Origin: Mucilaginibacter dorajii
GTDB lineage: Bacteria; Bacteroidota; Bacteroidia; Sphingobacteriales; Sphingobacteriaceae
DNA length: 64,000 nucleotides
Direction of reading: 5' to 3'
NCBI RefSeq assembly: GCF_024808255.1
Contig: NZ_JANTYS010000028.1
Location: forward strand, 1 to 64,000
Position numbers and translations under genes: made by a program. Shown one piece after another: positions 46,701 through 55,045 of the stretch. The first letter of the stretch is position 1; the number at the start of each line of letters is the position of its first letter. The notes under the pieces are model-generated. The model had not been told where the DNA came from, made no database searches, and was given only the letters and a program-made list of their open reading frames with translations.

Positions 46701-47061
46701 ATTTTCCGGAACTGCCACGTACACAACATCGTTCATAATTGATAAAATCCAATCTGGCAGCCATTTTTCAATTAACCTGGGGGCGGTAAACATGATAGCA
46801 AAAGTGACCCTCAACGGAAAGTACCTGGGCACGGTATGGTGCGATCCTTATCAATTAGATTTAACGAACGCCATTCTTCCGGGTAAAAACTCGCTAAAGG
46901 TTGATATAACGAGCACCTGGTTTAACCGGCTGGCCTATGATGCTTCATTGCCCGAAACACAACGTAAAACCTGGACTATAAGCGGCCCGCCAAAAGATTC
47001 GCCACCAAGAAACAGCGGGCTGCTGGGGCCGGTAACTTTATTAACGGAAAAGGAATTTTAG
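43768..47061 (+). CDS. Secreted GH106-type glycoside hydrolase (alpha-L-rhamnosidase family)
   Basis: 1097 aa with a signal peptide (about 1-27, ending SLSAQ). The region about 35-800 matches the GH106 family: PETWFHLIGGNVSKKGITAD, GISGIQLFHGQFGGPWPG and TMQNCPGWAMAGGPWI early, then a catalytic barrel, followed by beta-sandwich domains including a C-terminal galactose-binding-like domain (about 980-1090). GH106 enzymes remove alpha-L-rhamnose from pectins or glycans. No SusCD pair is adjacent, but an AraC-type regulator is directly downstream. The exact linkage is unknown. Confidence 0.88.
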   Translation: MYFKKLFCYLSPAFFLVLITISSLSAQVAPVVPPKEQLNRSFGAYDKVAFMSPPKVYYPETWFHLIGGNVSKKGITADLEAIARSGISGIQLFHGQFGGPWPGVNPQIACLSPLWEDAIRHTAQECRRLGLRFTMQNCPGWAMAGGPWITPANAMRHLGWSRTDITGGKGMVILHLDQPQPSTEPWRDYRDITVLAFPTPMGDIGKPLAPQSVNGSNNILWGDCFLNQAKEPVRLHVADSGKPYWAEVTFPDTVTIRTIEFPSVNSMGHAWNYEPGVKIKAQAIMANGKIKDILNTNIPAGNWQDTQPLSFACMEVKGAKKIKIWIENKHDMALGFIHFFSAARENNWESEAGWTLRNIDRSGKKYEQSAKAYIDPAQIRDITKMMDAQGNLRWVAPRGKWTVLRIGHINSGKQNGPAPAEGTGWECNKLSETGADAHFAGYIGRLSGATGVLGNGMLNGMLMDSWECETQTWTQNMEWEFNRVEAYPLRKWIPALFGYVLKDQETTFKFLRDWRSTINDLYTNKFYGRMAQLAKQNNLAVSYETAAGDVFPADILEYYKFADVPMCEFWQPFTNGYVGSLNFKPIKPAASAARLYGKPRLGAEAFTSFALTWDEHWQDLKEVANVNIVEGVTHLIYHTYTHNPRADSLKPGTSFGAQIGTPFLRQQTWWNDMPQLNGYFARCSYLLERGKPVSDVLWYLGDEIDHKPDQNAPFPEGFKYDYCNPDVLLHRLSVSNGMLVTPEGIQYKILWLPSTTHMLPQTLEKLESLIRAGATVVGDAPQGLATLSGGENSHMRFNIAVKNIWGDTQTKGLRKLGKGTVISGLTLSEALDKLKMTADVTGGDALWTHRKVAGADWYFVCSPKSKPFKGVLDFRNTGNIEIWDPVTGKTKSVAGEKKQGRTSVMLELPQAGSCFVVFNHNSGQNAIVKSPQTKTIATLNLTTPWELSFPTGWGAPQSLQVNELKPWKDLDMSPEAKAFSGTATYTTSFIIDKIQSGSHFSINLGAVNMIAKVTLNGKYLGTVWCDPYQLDLTNAILPGKNSLKVDITSTWFNRLAYDASLPETQRKTWTISGPPKDSPPRNSGLLGPVTLLTEKEF

Positions 47062-47103
47062 AATTGCCTGCTATTTTTTTATTAGAGCCTATATGATTAA
47101 TGA

Positions 47104-47117
47104 GTTCCCATAGGAAC
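47104..47117. promoter_or_regulatory. Dyad GTTCC-CATA-GGAAC upstream of the AraC gene
   Basis: A perfect 5-bp inverted repeat with 4-bp spacer in the 305-bp gap (47062-47366). No exact -7 box was found here. It may be an operator or a coincidence. Confidence 0.25.
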
Positions 47118-47366
47118 ACCGTCACAGAATACTGTTTCTTTAAAAAAGATAATTAAATGCTATAATAAGATAATATTCGTATAGTGATGGATTATCCTAC
47201 TGTTTGTTTTTGAAAAAATATGTGATTTTGGCATAATGATGTGTACAATACGCAATAGGCTATAATTAATTGTTTTTCAGGTTTCCTTTGGTTATAATAG
47301 CATTGCGTATGACAGACAATATGTTTGTTTTTATGTTTATCTAATTATACACCAATTATATTTTTC

Positions 47367-48269
47367 ATGAGTAACGGCGTTAAAAGACGAGATGGATTTA
47401 TTGGGGAAAAACTCATAAATGTTCCGCCAAAAGTGCTGGAAGAAGTTAAAAAGAATGAGCCGGAGCTGTTCCCTGTGTATATTACCCAGATAGGCTATTT
47501 CCCTAAAGCAAGCTTTCATTATCGCGAACGCCGTAGAGGCTGCTCTGACAACATTCTTATTTATTGCCTGCAGGGTAAGGGCCATTATATATTAGATGAT
47601 AAACGCTACGAGGTAAATAGCAACCAGTTTATTATAATCCCCGCCACAGATAAGTATATGCGGTACTGGGCCGACAAAGATGATCCATGGACAATATATT
47701 GGGTACACTACACCGGCGATGGTATTGATGCCTTTAACAGGGCACTCCATTTAAGCATTGCCAATGGCCCTGTACTTATTCCGTTTAATGAAAAAGCTTT
47801 AGAGATATGGCAATACATCTATCAAACATTGGAGATGGGGTATAGTACAGAAAACCTATGCAATGCCAGTTTTTGCCTATACCACTTAATAGCTACTTTC
47901 CTGTTTCCTCAAAAACATATGCAAACCAGCAGGGTGGATGATGGCGATATTATAGCTAAAACCATTAACAGTATGCGCGATAACATTAATAAAAAGCTTA
48001 CTGTCGAGGCAATGGCCGCAAGCCATAGCTTATCGGTATCGCACTTTTCAACGTTGTTCCGTAAGGCAACAGGGATGCCGCCTATTGATTATTTTATACA
48101 TATTAAAATGCAAAAGGCCTGTCAATTACTATATAACAATGTTAGTAAAATAAGAGACGTAGCTACCGACCTTGGTTATGACGATCCTTACTATTTCTCG
48201 CGCATCTTCAAAAAGTATATCGGTTCATCGCCAGAACAATATAGGTTAAACATTAAAAGTTCTGCCTGA
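47367..48269 (+). CDS. AraC-family regulator with cupin sensor domain
   Basis: 300 aa from the ATG at 47367; the open frame begins 14 codons earlier at a TTG. N-terminal AraC-binding cupin (about 40-170: CLQGKGHYILDDKRYEVNSN, then WTIYWVHYTG) and C-terminal paired helix-turn-helix (about 200-298; MAASHSLSVSHFSTLFRKAT and DVATDLGYDDPYYFSRIFKK). It is probably a sugar-responsive activator of the adjacent rhamnosidase-type gene. Confidence 0.9.
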   Translation: MSNGVKRRDGFIGEKLINVPPKVLEEVKKNEPELFPVYITQIGYFPKASFHYRERRRGCSDNILIYCLQGKGHYILDDKRYEVNSNQFIIIPATDKYMRYWADKDDPWTIYWVHYTGDGIDAFNRALHLSIANGPVLIPFNEKALEIWQYIYQTLEMGYSTENLCNASFCLYHLIATFLFPQKHMQTSRVDDGDIIAKTINSMRDNINKKLTVEAMAASHSLSVSHFSTLFRKATGMPPIDYFIHIKMQKACQLLYNNVSKIRDVATDLGYDDPYYFSRIFKKYIGSSPEQYRLNIKSSA

Positions 48270-48375
48270 TAAAACCTTTTATTACCTTATAAAAGCAATT
48301 TTGAGCTTATTGGGATGCTGATGCTATAAGGTAAATGCAATTCAAATATCGTTTTTCTTTTAACGCGCTAAACAT

Positions 48376-48383
48376 TAAGTTTG
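48376..48383 (+). promoter_or_regulatory. -7 box of the GNAT gene
   Basis: TAAGTTTG is an exact TAnnTTTG match, with TTTC (48354-48357) 18 bp upstream. The box lies inside the longer open frame, so it supports the start at 48401 rather than 48335. Confidence 0.5.
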
Positions 48384-48400
48384 CCCTCCCAAAAACTATA

Positions 48401-48916
48401 ATGTATATGCCCATTACTAAAGCTACCCTTGCCGATGTGCCGGAATTGAATGTTTTAATTAATAGCGCTTACCGGGGCGAAGGCTCAAAAAAAGGCTGGA
48501 CAACCGAAACCGATTTGATTGACGGTATCCGCATTGATGAACCTATGCTGGTAGATTATCTGAACAATGACGCTATCACCATACTTAAGTACGTAAATAA
48601 CGAAGGGAGAATAATAGGTACAGTTTACCTGGAAGTTAAGGGCGACCGTTTATACCTTGGCATGTTCAGTGTTTCACCGACGTTACAAAACGGGGGAGTG
48701 GGCCGTGCGTTAATTGAGGAAGCCGAGGTTGTGGCAAAACAATTAGGATTACGCACGATTAGCATGACGGTTATTCGTAGCCGCAAGGAATTAATAAGCT
48801 GGTACGAGCGCCGTGGATATATTTTTACAGGCGAGATACAGCCATTTCATGACCATGGTAGGTTTGGTTCGCCAAAAACGTTGATTGAGCTTATTGTGAT
48901 GGAAAAATCCGTTTAA
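48401..48916 (+). CDS. GNAT family N-acetyltransferase
   Basis: 171 aa from the ATG at 48401 (a second ATG is two codons on). The acetyl-CoA motif is VSPTLQNGGVGRALIEEAE, with a preceding GTVYLEVKGDRLYLG strand and a C-terminal WYERRGYIFTGE. It transfers acetyl groups to an unknown amine. The upstream extension to 48335 is rejected because a promoter lies in it. The 3' end overlaps the convergent CAT-like gene by 4 bp. Confidence 0.88.
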   Translation: MYMPITKATLADVPELNVLINSAYRGEGSKKGWTTETDLIDGIRIDEPMLVDYLNNDAITILKYVNNEGRIIGTVYLEVKGDRLYLGMFSVSPTLQNGGVGRALIEEAEVVAKQLGLRTISMTVIRSRKELISWYERRGYIFTGEIQPFHDHGRFGSPKTLIELIVMEKSV

Positions 48917-49542
48917 ACCGGGCTATTCATTAAATCCTGGAACAGGTCAATAAACTGACCCACATGCAATCCATCAACCAGGGCGTGGTGCACATGTATG
49001 GAAACGGGCATTGACCGTTTGCCGTTTTTCTTTTGCGTCATTTTACCAAACGAAATACTTGGGCAGCTATCTGGCCGGCTAAACATCCGCGCGTGAGAAA
49101 TACTGGTAAAATCTATCCATGGCAAAGCCGAAAAGCGGATAATGTTATTAACGTTTGAGCGAATCAATTCATTTGAGCTTTGAACTTTCTCAACCTCCTG
49201 GTTAGCCATCGCTATAAACTCATCAAAGACATCAGCATAGGTAATGTAACCAAAGCCAAAAGTATCATTACTACGTGCAATAGTCGATCCGGCATCAATG
49301 CGGTCGTAAATAAAAATTTCCTCGTTTTCGATGCGTAATTTTAAAGGTTGCAGGTCATTTGCTGCCGCCAGCGCCCTATGCATGGTATACAGAAAAAATG
49401 AAACACCTTTTTCTTTGGCAAAATTATAAGCGGCTGTACAATCTATCTTTACAGTTACCCCATAAAATGGCTCGTCAAACTGTTTAAAAAATAAAAAGTG
49501 ATCTTTACGGTTCCAGCTATCCAGCTCTAACTTTTGTTTCAT
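48913..49542 (-). CDS. Chloramphenicol acetyltransferase-like protein
   Basis: 209 aa trimeric CAT fold, with the active-site HHALVDGLH motif (predicted catalytic His186, Asp190) and SISHARMFSRPD-like substrate region. The N-terminus FDEPFYGVTVKIDCT is typical of type A CAT proteins. It may acetylate an unidentified hydroxyl acceptor; chromosomal members often do not confer drug resistance. Its start overlaps the HAD gene stop by ATGA, implying translational coupling. Confidence 0.85.
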   Translation of the reverse strand: MKQKLELDSWNRKDHFLFFKQFDEPFYGVTVKIDCTAAYNFAKEKGVSFFLYTMHRALAAANDLQPLKLRIENEEIFIYDRIDAGSTIARSNDTFGFGYITYADVFDEFIAMANQEVEKVQSSNELIRSNVNNIIRFSALPWIDFTSISHARMFSRPDSCPSISFGKMTQKKNGKRSMPVSIHVHHALVDGLHVGQFIDLFQDLMNSPV

Positions 49543-50228
49543 GCCAATATTGATACTAAGATATCAGTCAGTTGGTCAGCGTGCTTAAATCTTTCATGTG
49601 TAAGGCTGGTTTCTACATGTTCATGTGCCCAGGTAGTGTGAAACGGCACATGAATGGCATACCCGCCAATATTTAAAACCGGCATTACGTCTGATTTAAG
49701 GGAATTGCCCACCATCATAAATTCTTCGGGTTGAATATCAAGGTGTTTGATCAGTTTTATATAATCATCTTCTTTTTTATCGCTCATGATTTCGATATGA
49801 TGAAAATAGTGCGCCAATCCCGACTTTTTTAGTTTACGTTCCTGGTCAAGCAGATCGCCCTTGGTGGCTACCACCAAGCGGAAATCATTTTTCAGGGTAG
49901 ATAACACATGTTCCACACCATCCAAAAGCTCAATAGGCTCATTCAGCATCTCGCGGCCATATTGCAATATAATATCAATGGTATCAATGCTTATCTTTTT
50001 ATCGGAGATGTTGATGGCAGCTTCTATCATGCTTAGGATATAACCTTTTATGCCATAGCCGTAAAGCGCAAGATTATCAACTTCTACCTTAAACAGCTCT
50101 TTAGAAATATCGTGCTCGGGCAAAAAATCTTCCAGCAGGCTGCAAAACTTTTTTTCGGTATTTTGAAAATAAGGCTCATTTACCCAAAGGGTGTCATCGG
50201 CATCAAAAGCAATAACTTTTAATTTCAT
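49539..50228 (-). CDS. HAD family hydrolase
   Basis: 229 aa. Motif I is AFDADDTLW with nucleophile Asp9 and Asp11, motif II lies in LVVATKGD, and motif III/IV in MMVGNSLKSDVMP. A four-helix cap (about 15-90) places it among the class I HAD phosphatases such as phosphoglycolate or epoxide-hydrolase relatives. The substrate is unknown. It is the first gene of a two-gene unit with the CAT-like gene through a 4-bp overlap. No exact -7 box is found in the upstream gap. Confidence 0.88.
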   Translation of the reverse strand: MKLKVIAFDADDTLWVNEPYFQNTEKKFCSLLEDFLPEHDISKELFKVEVDNLALYGYGIKGYILSMIEAAINISDKKISIDTIDIILQYGREMLNEPIELLDGVEHVLSTLKNDFRLVVATKGDLLDQERKLKKSGLAHYFHHIEIMSDKKEDDYIKLIKHLDIQPEEFMMVGNSLKSDVMPVLNIGGYAIHVPFHTTWAHEHVETSLTHERFKHADQLTDILVSILA

Positions 50229-50577
50229 GGTTTATAATAGCGTATTGCAATAATAACAATACCGCTTTAAATTTCCACTTAAAAATGCCGGGAAGCAGAG
50301 AAATCCCTTTTACTCACAACTAATGAACTCGTGTTATCAATAAGGCCCTTTTTTTATACACGAATGTCCGCCGACCCGGTTACAATTTTATCAAATTTCA
50401 CGAATTTTGGAGTTGACAGATAGTGCAAGCATCACGTCATTTTAGTGTTAACCTTGCTAAATCATAAAAAATTGATTATTAGATATTTAGGTTGAATTTT
50501 ATCTGAAATATGTTAAGTTATGTTAACCCAAATAGATGCGTTTGCTCGGAAATGTTTAGGATAAATCACCAGGAGAT
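50229..50577. other. 349-bp gap between the HAD gene and the exopolysaccharide operon
   Basis: Separates the 3' end of the polysaccharide operon from the start of the HAD gene, both on the minus strand. It is AT-rich, has no credible ORF, exact -7 box or strong hairpin, and contains only scattered AT-rich phrases. I see nothing further in it. Confidence 0.5.
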
Positions 50578-51549
50578 TCAATTAGCTACGCTATGCTGAT
50601 TCTCTTCTAAAAGCTGGGCAACTTTATTTTCGAATCGGCTGATGAGGTTAAACTGAAAGTTTTTAGGATCGGGCTTGGCATAGTGCTTATCCGCGGCAAT
50701 GGCCAGTAAAAAACCATGGTCATTTAGTTTTTTTGCCCTGGTTTTTTGATCCCACCTGGCTATAGTTACTTTCATGAAATTATCATCTAAAAAGTCGCCC
50801 AATTTGTTATTGAACAGAAATTCTACAGCGCTTTTCAGAAAACTCTTTTTTTCCGATTTAGCAGATGATACCCGCATAATATGGTTAGGTAAAAAGTTGC
50901 GCGTCCAGGCATTGGCGGTAAAAAAATCGGCGAAGGTAGTATCTCCTTGTATTGGAATCAGTGTTACAACTTCGGTAGCGGTGTAAATGTTCTTTTCGGC
51001 AATTTCAAGCTGCTGCTCGTCAATATAATAGTTCATGCAAAAGCAATGCTGCTTATTGACCAAAAAAGTTAGCTTCTTTAAGCAATGCATCAGCGTACGG
51101 GCTATCCACAGGCGGTTTGCGGCAGTAATGATAAACAGGTCGATATCTGAGCCATCGTCGGCATAATTTTTAGATAGGGAGCCTGAAATGGCTATGCCAC
51201 GCACATAAGGGAATTTGATAAGCAAATTACCAACCCTTCGGGCTGTTTTTACCATTTCAAAAGCCTTTTGATTGCCTTTGGTACGGCGCTGCACCAGGTA
51301 TTGGTCGTTTTTAAGACTGTAAAACTTATCGAAACGAAACACCAGCCTATCGCGCATCAGGCAAGCCAGGGCATCATCAAAAATTTGGCGCTCAAATTTC
51401 ACAGTCAAAAACAGGCAAACTTCTTCGCGGGTCAATGGATAGTTGAACGCATCAAAATAGGCCAGGGTAGCTAATATATTCTTTTTAATTTCTGACACTG
51501 TATTGATGGTTAGATGTTGACTAAAAACGGACCTGGTTTGCATATTCAT
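50578..51549 (-). CDS. Nucleotidyltransferase-fold protein with N-terminal winged-helix-like region
   Basis: 323 aa, the last gene of the exopolysaccharide operon. An N-terminal helical segment (about 20-85) of winged-helix appearance (FDAFNYPLTREEVCLFL) precedes a nucleotidyltransferase core with AISGSLSKNYADDGSDIDLF: the GS motif followed by D-x-D metal ligands. This is the pol-beta fold used by antibiotic-modifying, toxin (MntA/HEPN) and signalling enzymes. Placement at the end of a polysaccharide operon suggests control or modification of that pathway. Its start shares one base with the stop of the upstream gene. Confidence 0.75.
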   Translation of the reverse strand: MNMQTRSVFSQHLTINTVSEIKKNILATLAYFDAFNYPLTREEVCLFLTVKFERQIFDDALACLMRDRLVFRFDKFYSLKNDQYLVQRRTKGNQKAFEMVKTARRVGNLLIKFPYVRGIAISGSLSKNYADDGSDIDLFIITAANRLWIARTLMHCLKKLTFLVNKQHCFCMNYYIDEQQLEIAEKNIYTATEVVTLIPIQGDTTFADFFTANAWTRNFLPNHIMRVSSAKSEKKSFLKSAVEFLFNNKLGDFLDDNFMKVTIARWDQKTRAKKLNDHGFLLAIAADKHYAKPDPKNFQFNLISRFENKVAQLLEENQHSVAN

Positions 51550-52865
51550 TAGTATGACGTAACTACTAAACCGTTGGTTGCCATCTTACTCAAATATTCG
51601 GTGTCTTTATTTGATGCGAAGGGTTTTGATGAGCTTTCGCTGCTGGTGAACAGTAAGAAAGAAAAAAACATGCTGTAAAACATCACGCCTTTATCTGCAT
51701 CAAGCACGTTTTCAGATAATGATACAATTACTATCAGCATCATAAAACAGATGAAGATAAGGTCCTTTTTTTTCAGGGCCGCCTTTATACCATAACCAAG
51801 CGTCAATAAATAAATTAGCAATCCCCAAATGCCGGATTTAACTACAAAGCTGAGATACTGGTTATGGGAATTTAAACCGGCAAGAAAAGAGCTGTACATT
51901 TTAGCATCATAAAATCTATCGTGCAACAGCGGGATTTCGGAGCCTGAACCATGACCGGCCAAGGGTTTCTGTTTTATTAAATCGGAAACAATAAGCCAGC
52001 GGGCCAGACGTGGATCGGTGCTTTCGCCTGGTTTTGCTGCAGAAAGATCATCCTTTAAGCTTGTTAAATAACGCTCCTTAAAAGAGGATACGCTTAACAC
52101 CACAACGAAGGCAAGGGCGGATAAAAGCAGGCCTGCCAACATAAACCTCACCCTATTTTTACCTTGTAGCAAACAATATGGCAAAACAAAATTGACCAGG
52201 AAGAACAATACAACCAATATAGATTTTGAACTTAGCTGGATAAGCCCGCATAGTAATACACAGATACATGCTCCATAAAATTTTTTCGTTTTTGATTTAA
52301 GCGGCTTAAACAGAAGTGTAACAAAATAAGATAAGGCAATTACCAATTGAAGCGAAAAAAATGTGGCGTGCATATCAATCGGCATCGAGAAATTGTGATT
52401 TGTAAATGCGTGCGAAAAAAGCGTTTTAAGCGATAAGTGATAATGCCTGATAACAATAAGTGCATCTGCATATAAATAAATTATAGTAGCCGTACATACA
52501 AGTGAAAAAGCTAACAACAGGTTTGATCTGTACTTTTTAAGATCGAGGTTGTTAATTAAAAACACAAGAGGGAACAATAAGATAGGTATCCGTAAACCCA
52601 ATTCACCAAAACCTTCGGAACGATATGATGTGTATAAAGTAGCTATCACCGAAACAAAAAATGCAGCCTGAAGTATTAAAACCCTGGTGTTGACAATTGA
52701 CTTCAGTTTTTCTTTTTTAAGGTTGATGAGCGTATGTAATATTAAACTAATCAAAATGATATGGCTGTAAAACCTATCAAAAGGCATACTTGCCATTAGC
52801 AGCATCACATGAAAATAACTAATCTTATTAACGTTGTTATCGTTGATCAGCAATAATTGTTTCAT
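51549..52865 (-). CDS. O-antigen ligase/polymerase-like membrane protein (Wzy_C family)
   Basis: 438 aa with about ten to twelve membrane helices. A larger periplasmic loop (about 260-330) holds PLAGHGSGSEIPLL, a Wzy_C-type motif. Such proteins polymerise or ligate lipid-linked polysaccharide repeat units at the periplasmic face. It overlaps the upstream glycosyltransferase gene by 29 bp. A second Wzy-like protein is encoded further up the operon. Confidence 0.82.
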   Translation of the reverse strand: MKQLLLINDNNVNKISYFHVMLLMASMPFDRFYSHIILISLILHTLINLKKEKLKSIVNTRVLILQAAFFVSVIATLYTSYRSEGFGELGLRIPILLFPLVFLINNLDLKKYRSNLLLAFSLVCTATIIYLYADALIVIRHYHLSLKTLFSHAFTNHNFSMPIDMHATFFSLQLVIALSYFVTLLFKPLKSKTKKFYGACICVLLCGLIQLSSKSILVVLFFLVNFVLPYCLLQGKNRVRFMLAGLLLSALAFVVVLSVSSFKERYLTSLKDDLSAAKPGESTDPRLARWLIVSDLIKQKPLAGHGSGSEIPLLHDRFYDAKMYSSFLAGLNSHNQYLSFVVKSGIWGLLIYLLTLGYGIKAALKKKDLIFICFMMLIVIVSLSENVLDADKGVMFYSMFFSFLLFTSSESSSKPFASNKDTEYLSKMATNGLVVTSY

Positions 52866-53970
52866 AGTTTTTATGCTTATAGCTTTCTACAATAAACTCC
52901 TCGTATTGATCAATTACCTGCTCCCAATTAAATTGATATTGTATTTTATGAAGATTATTCATCACCATATTTCTCTCAGGATCATTTCGTTGCACATTTT
53001 CTACCAGGTGAGTTACTTCGGCTGCATTTGAAAAATAAAAGGCATCGGTATTTAGTACAGATTTATTGAAGGGGTTATTGTGCGCGGCTATCAATGCTTC
53101 GCTTGCCATCGCCTCTAATAAAGATGGATTGGTGCCCCCTACACTATGGCCATGAAAGTACAGATAAGAGTTATTTTGCAGCGCGCGAACTTTAGGGGTA
53201 TCGAAAATAGCGCCCTTGAACTGGATACGTTCGTCGTTAGCAAACTTATTGGTAATGAATTTGCCAAAACGGTTACCGGTATCACCTAACACCTTAAAGC
53301 TTTTATCAGAATTGCTTTGATTAAATCCTTCTAAAATAGCCTCAATGTTATTTTCAGGCTCCATGCGGGCCATCAACAGGAAATAATCCTCTTTAAGCGC
53401 CTGTTCCGGTTCGCATTGTTCGCGTTCCATATCGGTATACAAATCTGCCCCATAGGGGATGTATCTGCAATTAATATTGTACTTATCCTTTAAGTAAGAT
53501 TTGATCACCCTTGAATCGGCTACGTAATATTGGCTATATTGTACGGCCAGCTTTTCGGCGTATTTTAAAAACTTTTGCACAGGTTTGGAATACTTGCTTC
53601 TTTTCCATTCCATGCCGTCCATATTGGTAATTATGGTGCTGTTTTTAGGGTAAAGCTGTCCCCAAACCGAACTGCTGGTATAGCCCATGATCAAAACCAC
53701 ATCAAAATTTTGTTTACGGGCGTCTAAAAAGCAATTCATATCATAAACAAATTGCCCGGCTGTACCTATCAGGTATTCGGGATCATAGCAATGCCTTATT
53801 TGTACGCCATTCCAGCTCTCCTGGTTGTAAGGATGATTATGGGAGTTATAAACTGTTACCGAGTGACCGCGTTTTACCAGGCCGGCTGATACATATTCGG
53901 ATATATGCTCAAAGCCCCCGTAGTAATTTGGAATGCCCCTGGTTCCTAATATCGCTATGCGTAATTTCAT
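52837..53970 (-). CDS. DUF1972 family GT4-type glycosyltransferase
   Basis: 377 aa. The N-terminus MKLRIAILGTRGIPNYYGGF is the DUF1972 signature found in rhamnosyl- and other polysaccharide glycosyltransferases. The C-terminal GT-B half has SVGGTNPSLLEAMASE, the nucleotide-sugar-binding glutamate motif. It transfers a sugar from a nucleotide donor to a lipid-linked acceptor. Lies one base after the upstream transferase gene. Confidence 0.9.
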   Translation of the reverse strand: MKLRIAILGTRGIPNYYGGFEHISEYVSAGLVKRGHSVTVYNSHNHPYNQESWNGVQIRHCYDPEYLIGTAGQFVYDMNCFLDARKQNFDVVLIMGYTSSSVWGQLYPKNSTIITNMDGMEWKRSKYSKPVQKFLKYAEKLAVQYSQYYVADSRVIKSYLKDKYNINCRYIPYGADLYTDMEREQCEPEQALKEDYFLLMARMEPENNIEAILEGFNQSNSDKSFKVLGDTGNRFGKFITNKFANDERIQFKGAIFDTPKVRALQNNSYLYFHGHSVGGTNPSLLEAMASEALIAAHNNPFNKSVLNTDAFYFSNAAEVTHLVENVQRNDPERNMVMNNLHKIQYQFNWEQVIDQYEEFIVESYKHKNYETIIADQR

Positions 53971-53971
53971 A

Positions 53972-55045
53972 TTATAATACGGATTGATATGCTTTTAAAG
54001 TTTCTGTAGCTGCCTGTTTCCAGGTATATTTTTGTAATATCCGGTCTCGTAATTGTTCGTTCACGGGTGCCTGGCTTGCTTTTTCGATAGCAGCAAAAAT
54101 GCTTTCTGTAGATGCCGGATGGCAGTAAAAAGCATCATCGCCAAAATATTCGCGAACATCGCCTTTGTCGCTTATAGCTACGTTGCAGCCCATCAATGCG
54201 GCTTCTATGGAGCTAAGACCGGTGGTTTCAAACCAGCTTGGTAATACATGCACCTTTGCGCGGGCAAAATATTTCACCAATTGTTGTTGTGGCATTTGTT
54301 CAATGAAAATGATGTTACTCGCTGCTATCCGCCGGCATTCCTGGTAATAAGCAAACTGGTTAGGGGAGTAGCTGCCAATCAATAACAGGCGATAGGGCGT
54401 ATTATTTAAAGCCTTGATCAGGTTAAGCTGATTTTTTATCCCTTCAATCCGTGCGGCGCAAATCACCAGCTTATCATCTTTAATAACGTTTTTGTCGTAA
54501 ATAAAAAGATGCTGATCAGTGCCGTTAGGTACAACCATATGTTTTACCTCGCCGGGATAATTATTAACTACCCTTTGATATTCTGATTGGGAATTTGGCA
54601 GGATCATAGCGGCCCTGCCTAAAATGTCGAGGATGCTTTTGCGTTGCCCTTTCCAGGTATAAGCTAAGCTGGCCATACTATCGCGCCCAAGCAGGTAACG
54701 GGCCATTGTTTTTACATATTCCACGCCATCGGCGGGTAAGTATTTTAGTAATCTACCCAAACCGTTGCGGTGTTGCTGATCATACTCACTATAATTGCAC
54801 ATAATTGTAGATACTACAAAGGGCTTTTCGGCCTTATAGCTGTGGTATAAAATATCGGCAGGGCGGCTCAGGTTAAAAAAATGCAGCAGATCATAACTAT
54901 TATAGTTGATGCTTTCGTTTGCCAATTTTATTTCGGCCCTGATGCCCATAAAAGTGAGGTGTCGTGCTGTTTGTACGGCCTGTATGGTATCGCCGCCGGG
55001 AACACTATACAAAGTAGAACGGGTTATGAAAGCAACTTTAATCAT
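53972..55045 (-). CDS. GT4 family glycosyltransferase
   Basis: 357 aa GT-B transferase. The N-terminal half contains SVPGGDTIQAVQTARHL; the C-terminal half has the donor-binding motif VLPSWFETTGLSSIEAALMG with the E-x7-E pattern. It probably adds one sugar of the exopolysaccharide repeat unit. Overlaps the upstream GT2 gene by 8 bp, so translation is coupled. Confidence 0.9.
   Translation of the reverse strand: MIKVAFITRSTLYSVPGGDTIQAVQTARHLTFMGIRAEIKLANESINYNSYDLLHFFNLSRPADILYHSYKAEKPFVVSTIMCNYSEYDQQHRNGLGRLLKYLPADGVEYVKTMARYLLGRDSMASLAYTWKGQRKSILDILGRAAMILPNSQSEYQRVVNNYPGEVKHMVVPNGTDQHLFIYDKNVIKDDKLVICAARIEGIKNQLNLIKALNNTPYRLLLIGSYSPNQFAYYQECRRIAASNIIFIEQMPQQQLVKYFARAKVHVLPSWFETTGLSSIEAALMGCNVAISDKGDVREYFGDDAFYCHPASTESIFAAIEKASQAPVNEQLRDRILQKYTWKQAATETLKAYQSVL

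Noticed and set aside
48335..48400. Upstream extension of the GNAT gene
   Set aside because: An exact -7 box lies within it and the family begins at the later ATG.
48913..49542. Calling the CAT-like gene a chloramphenicol resistance gene
   Set aside because: The fold and active site match, but chromosomal relatives often lack drug activity and no resistance context is present.
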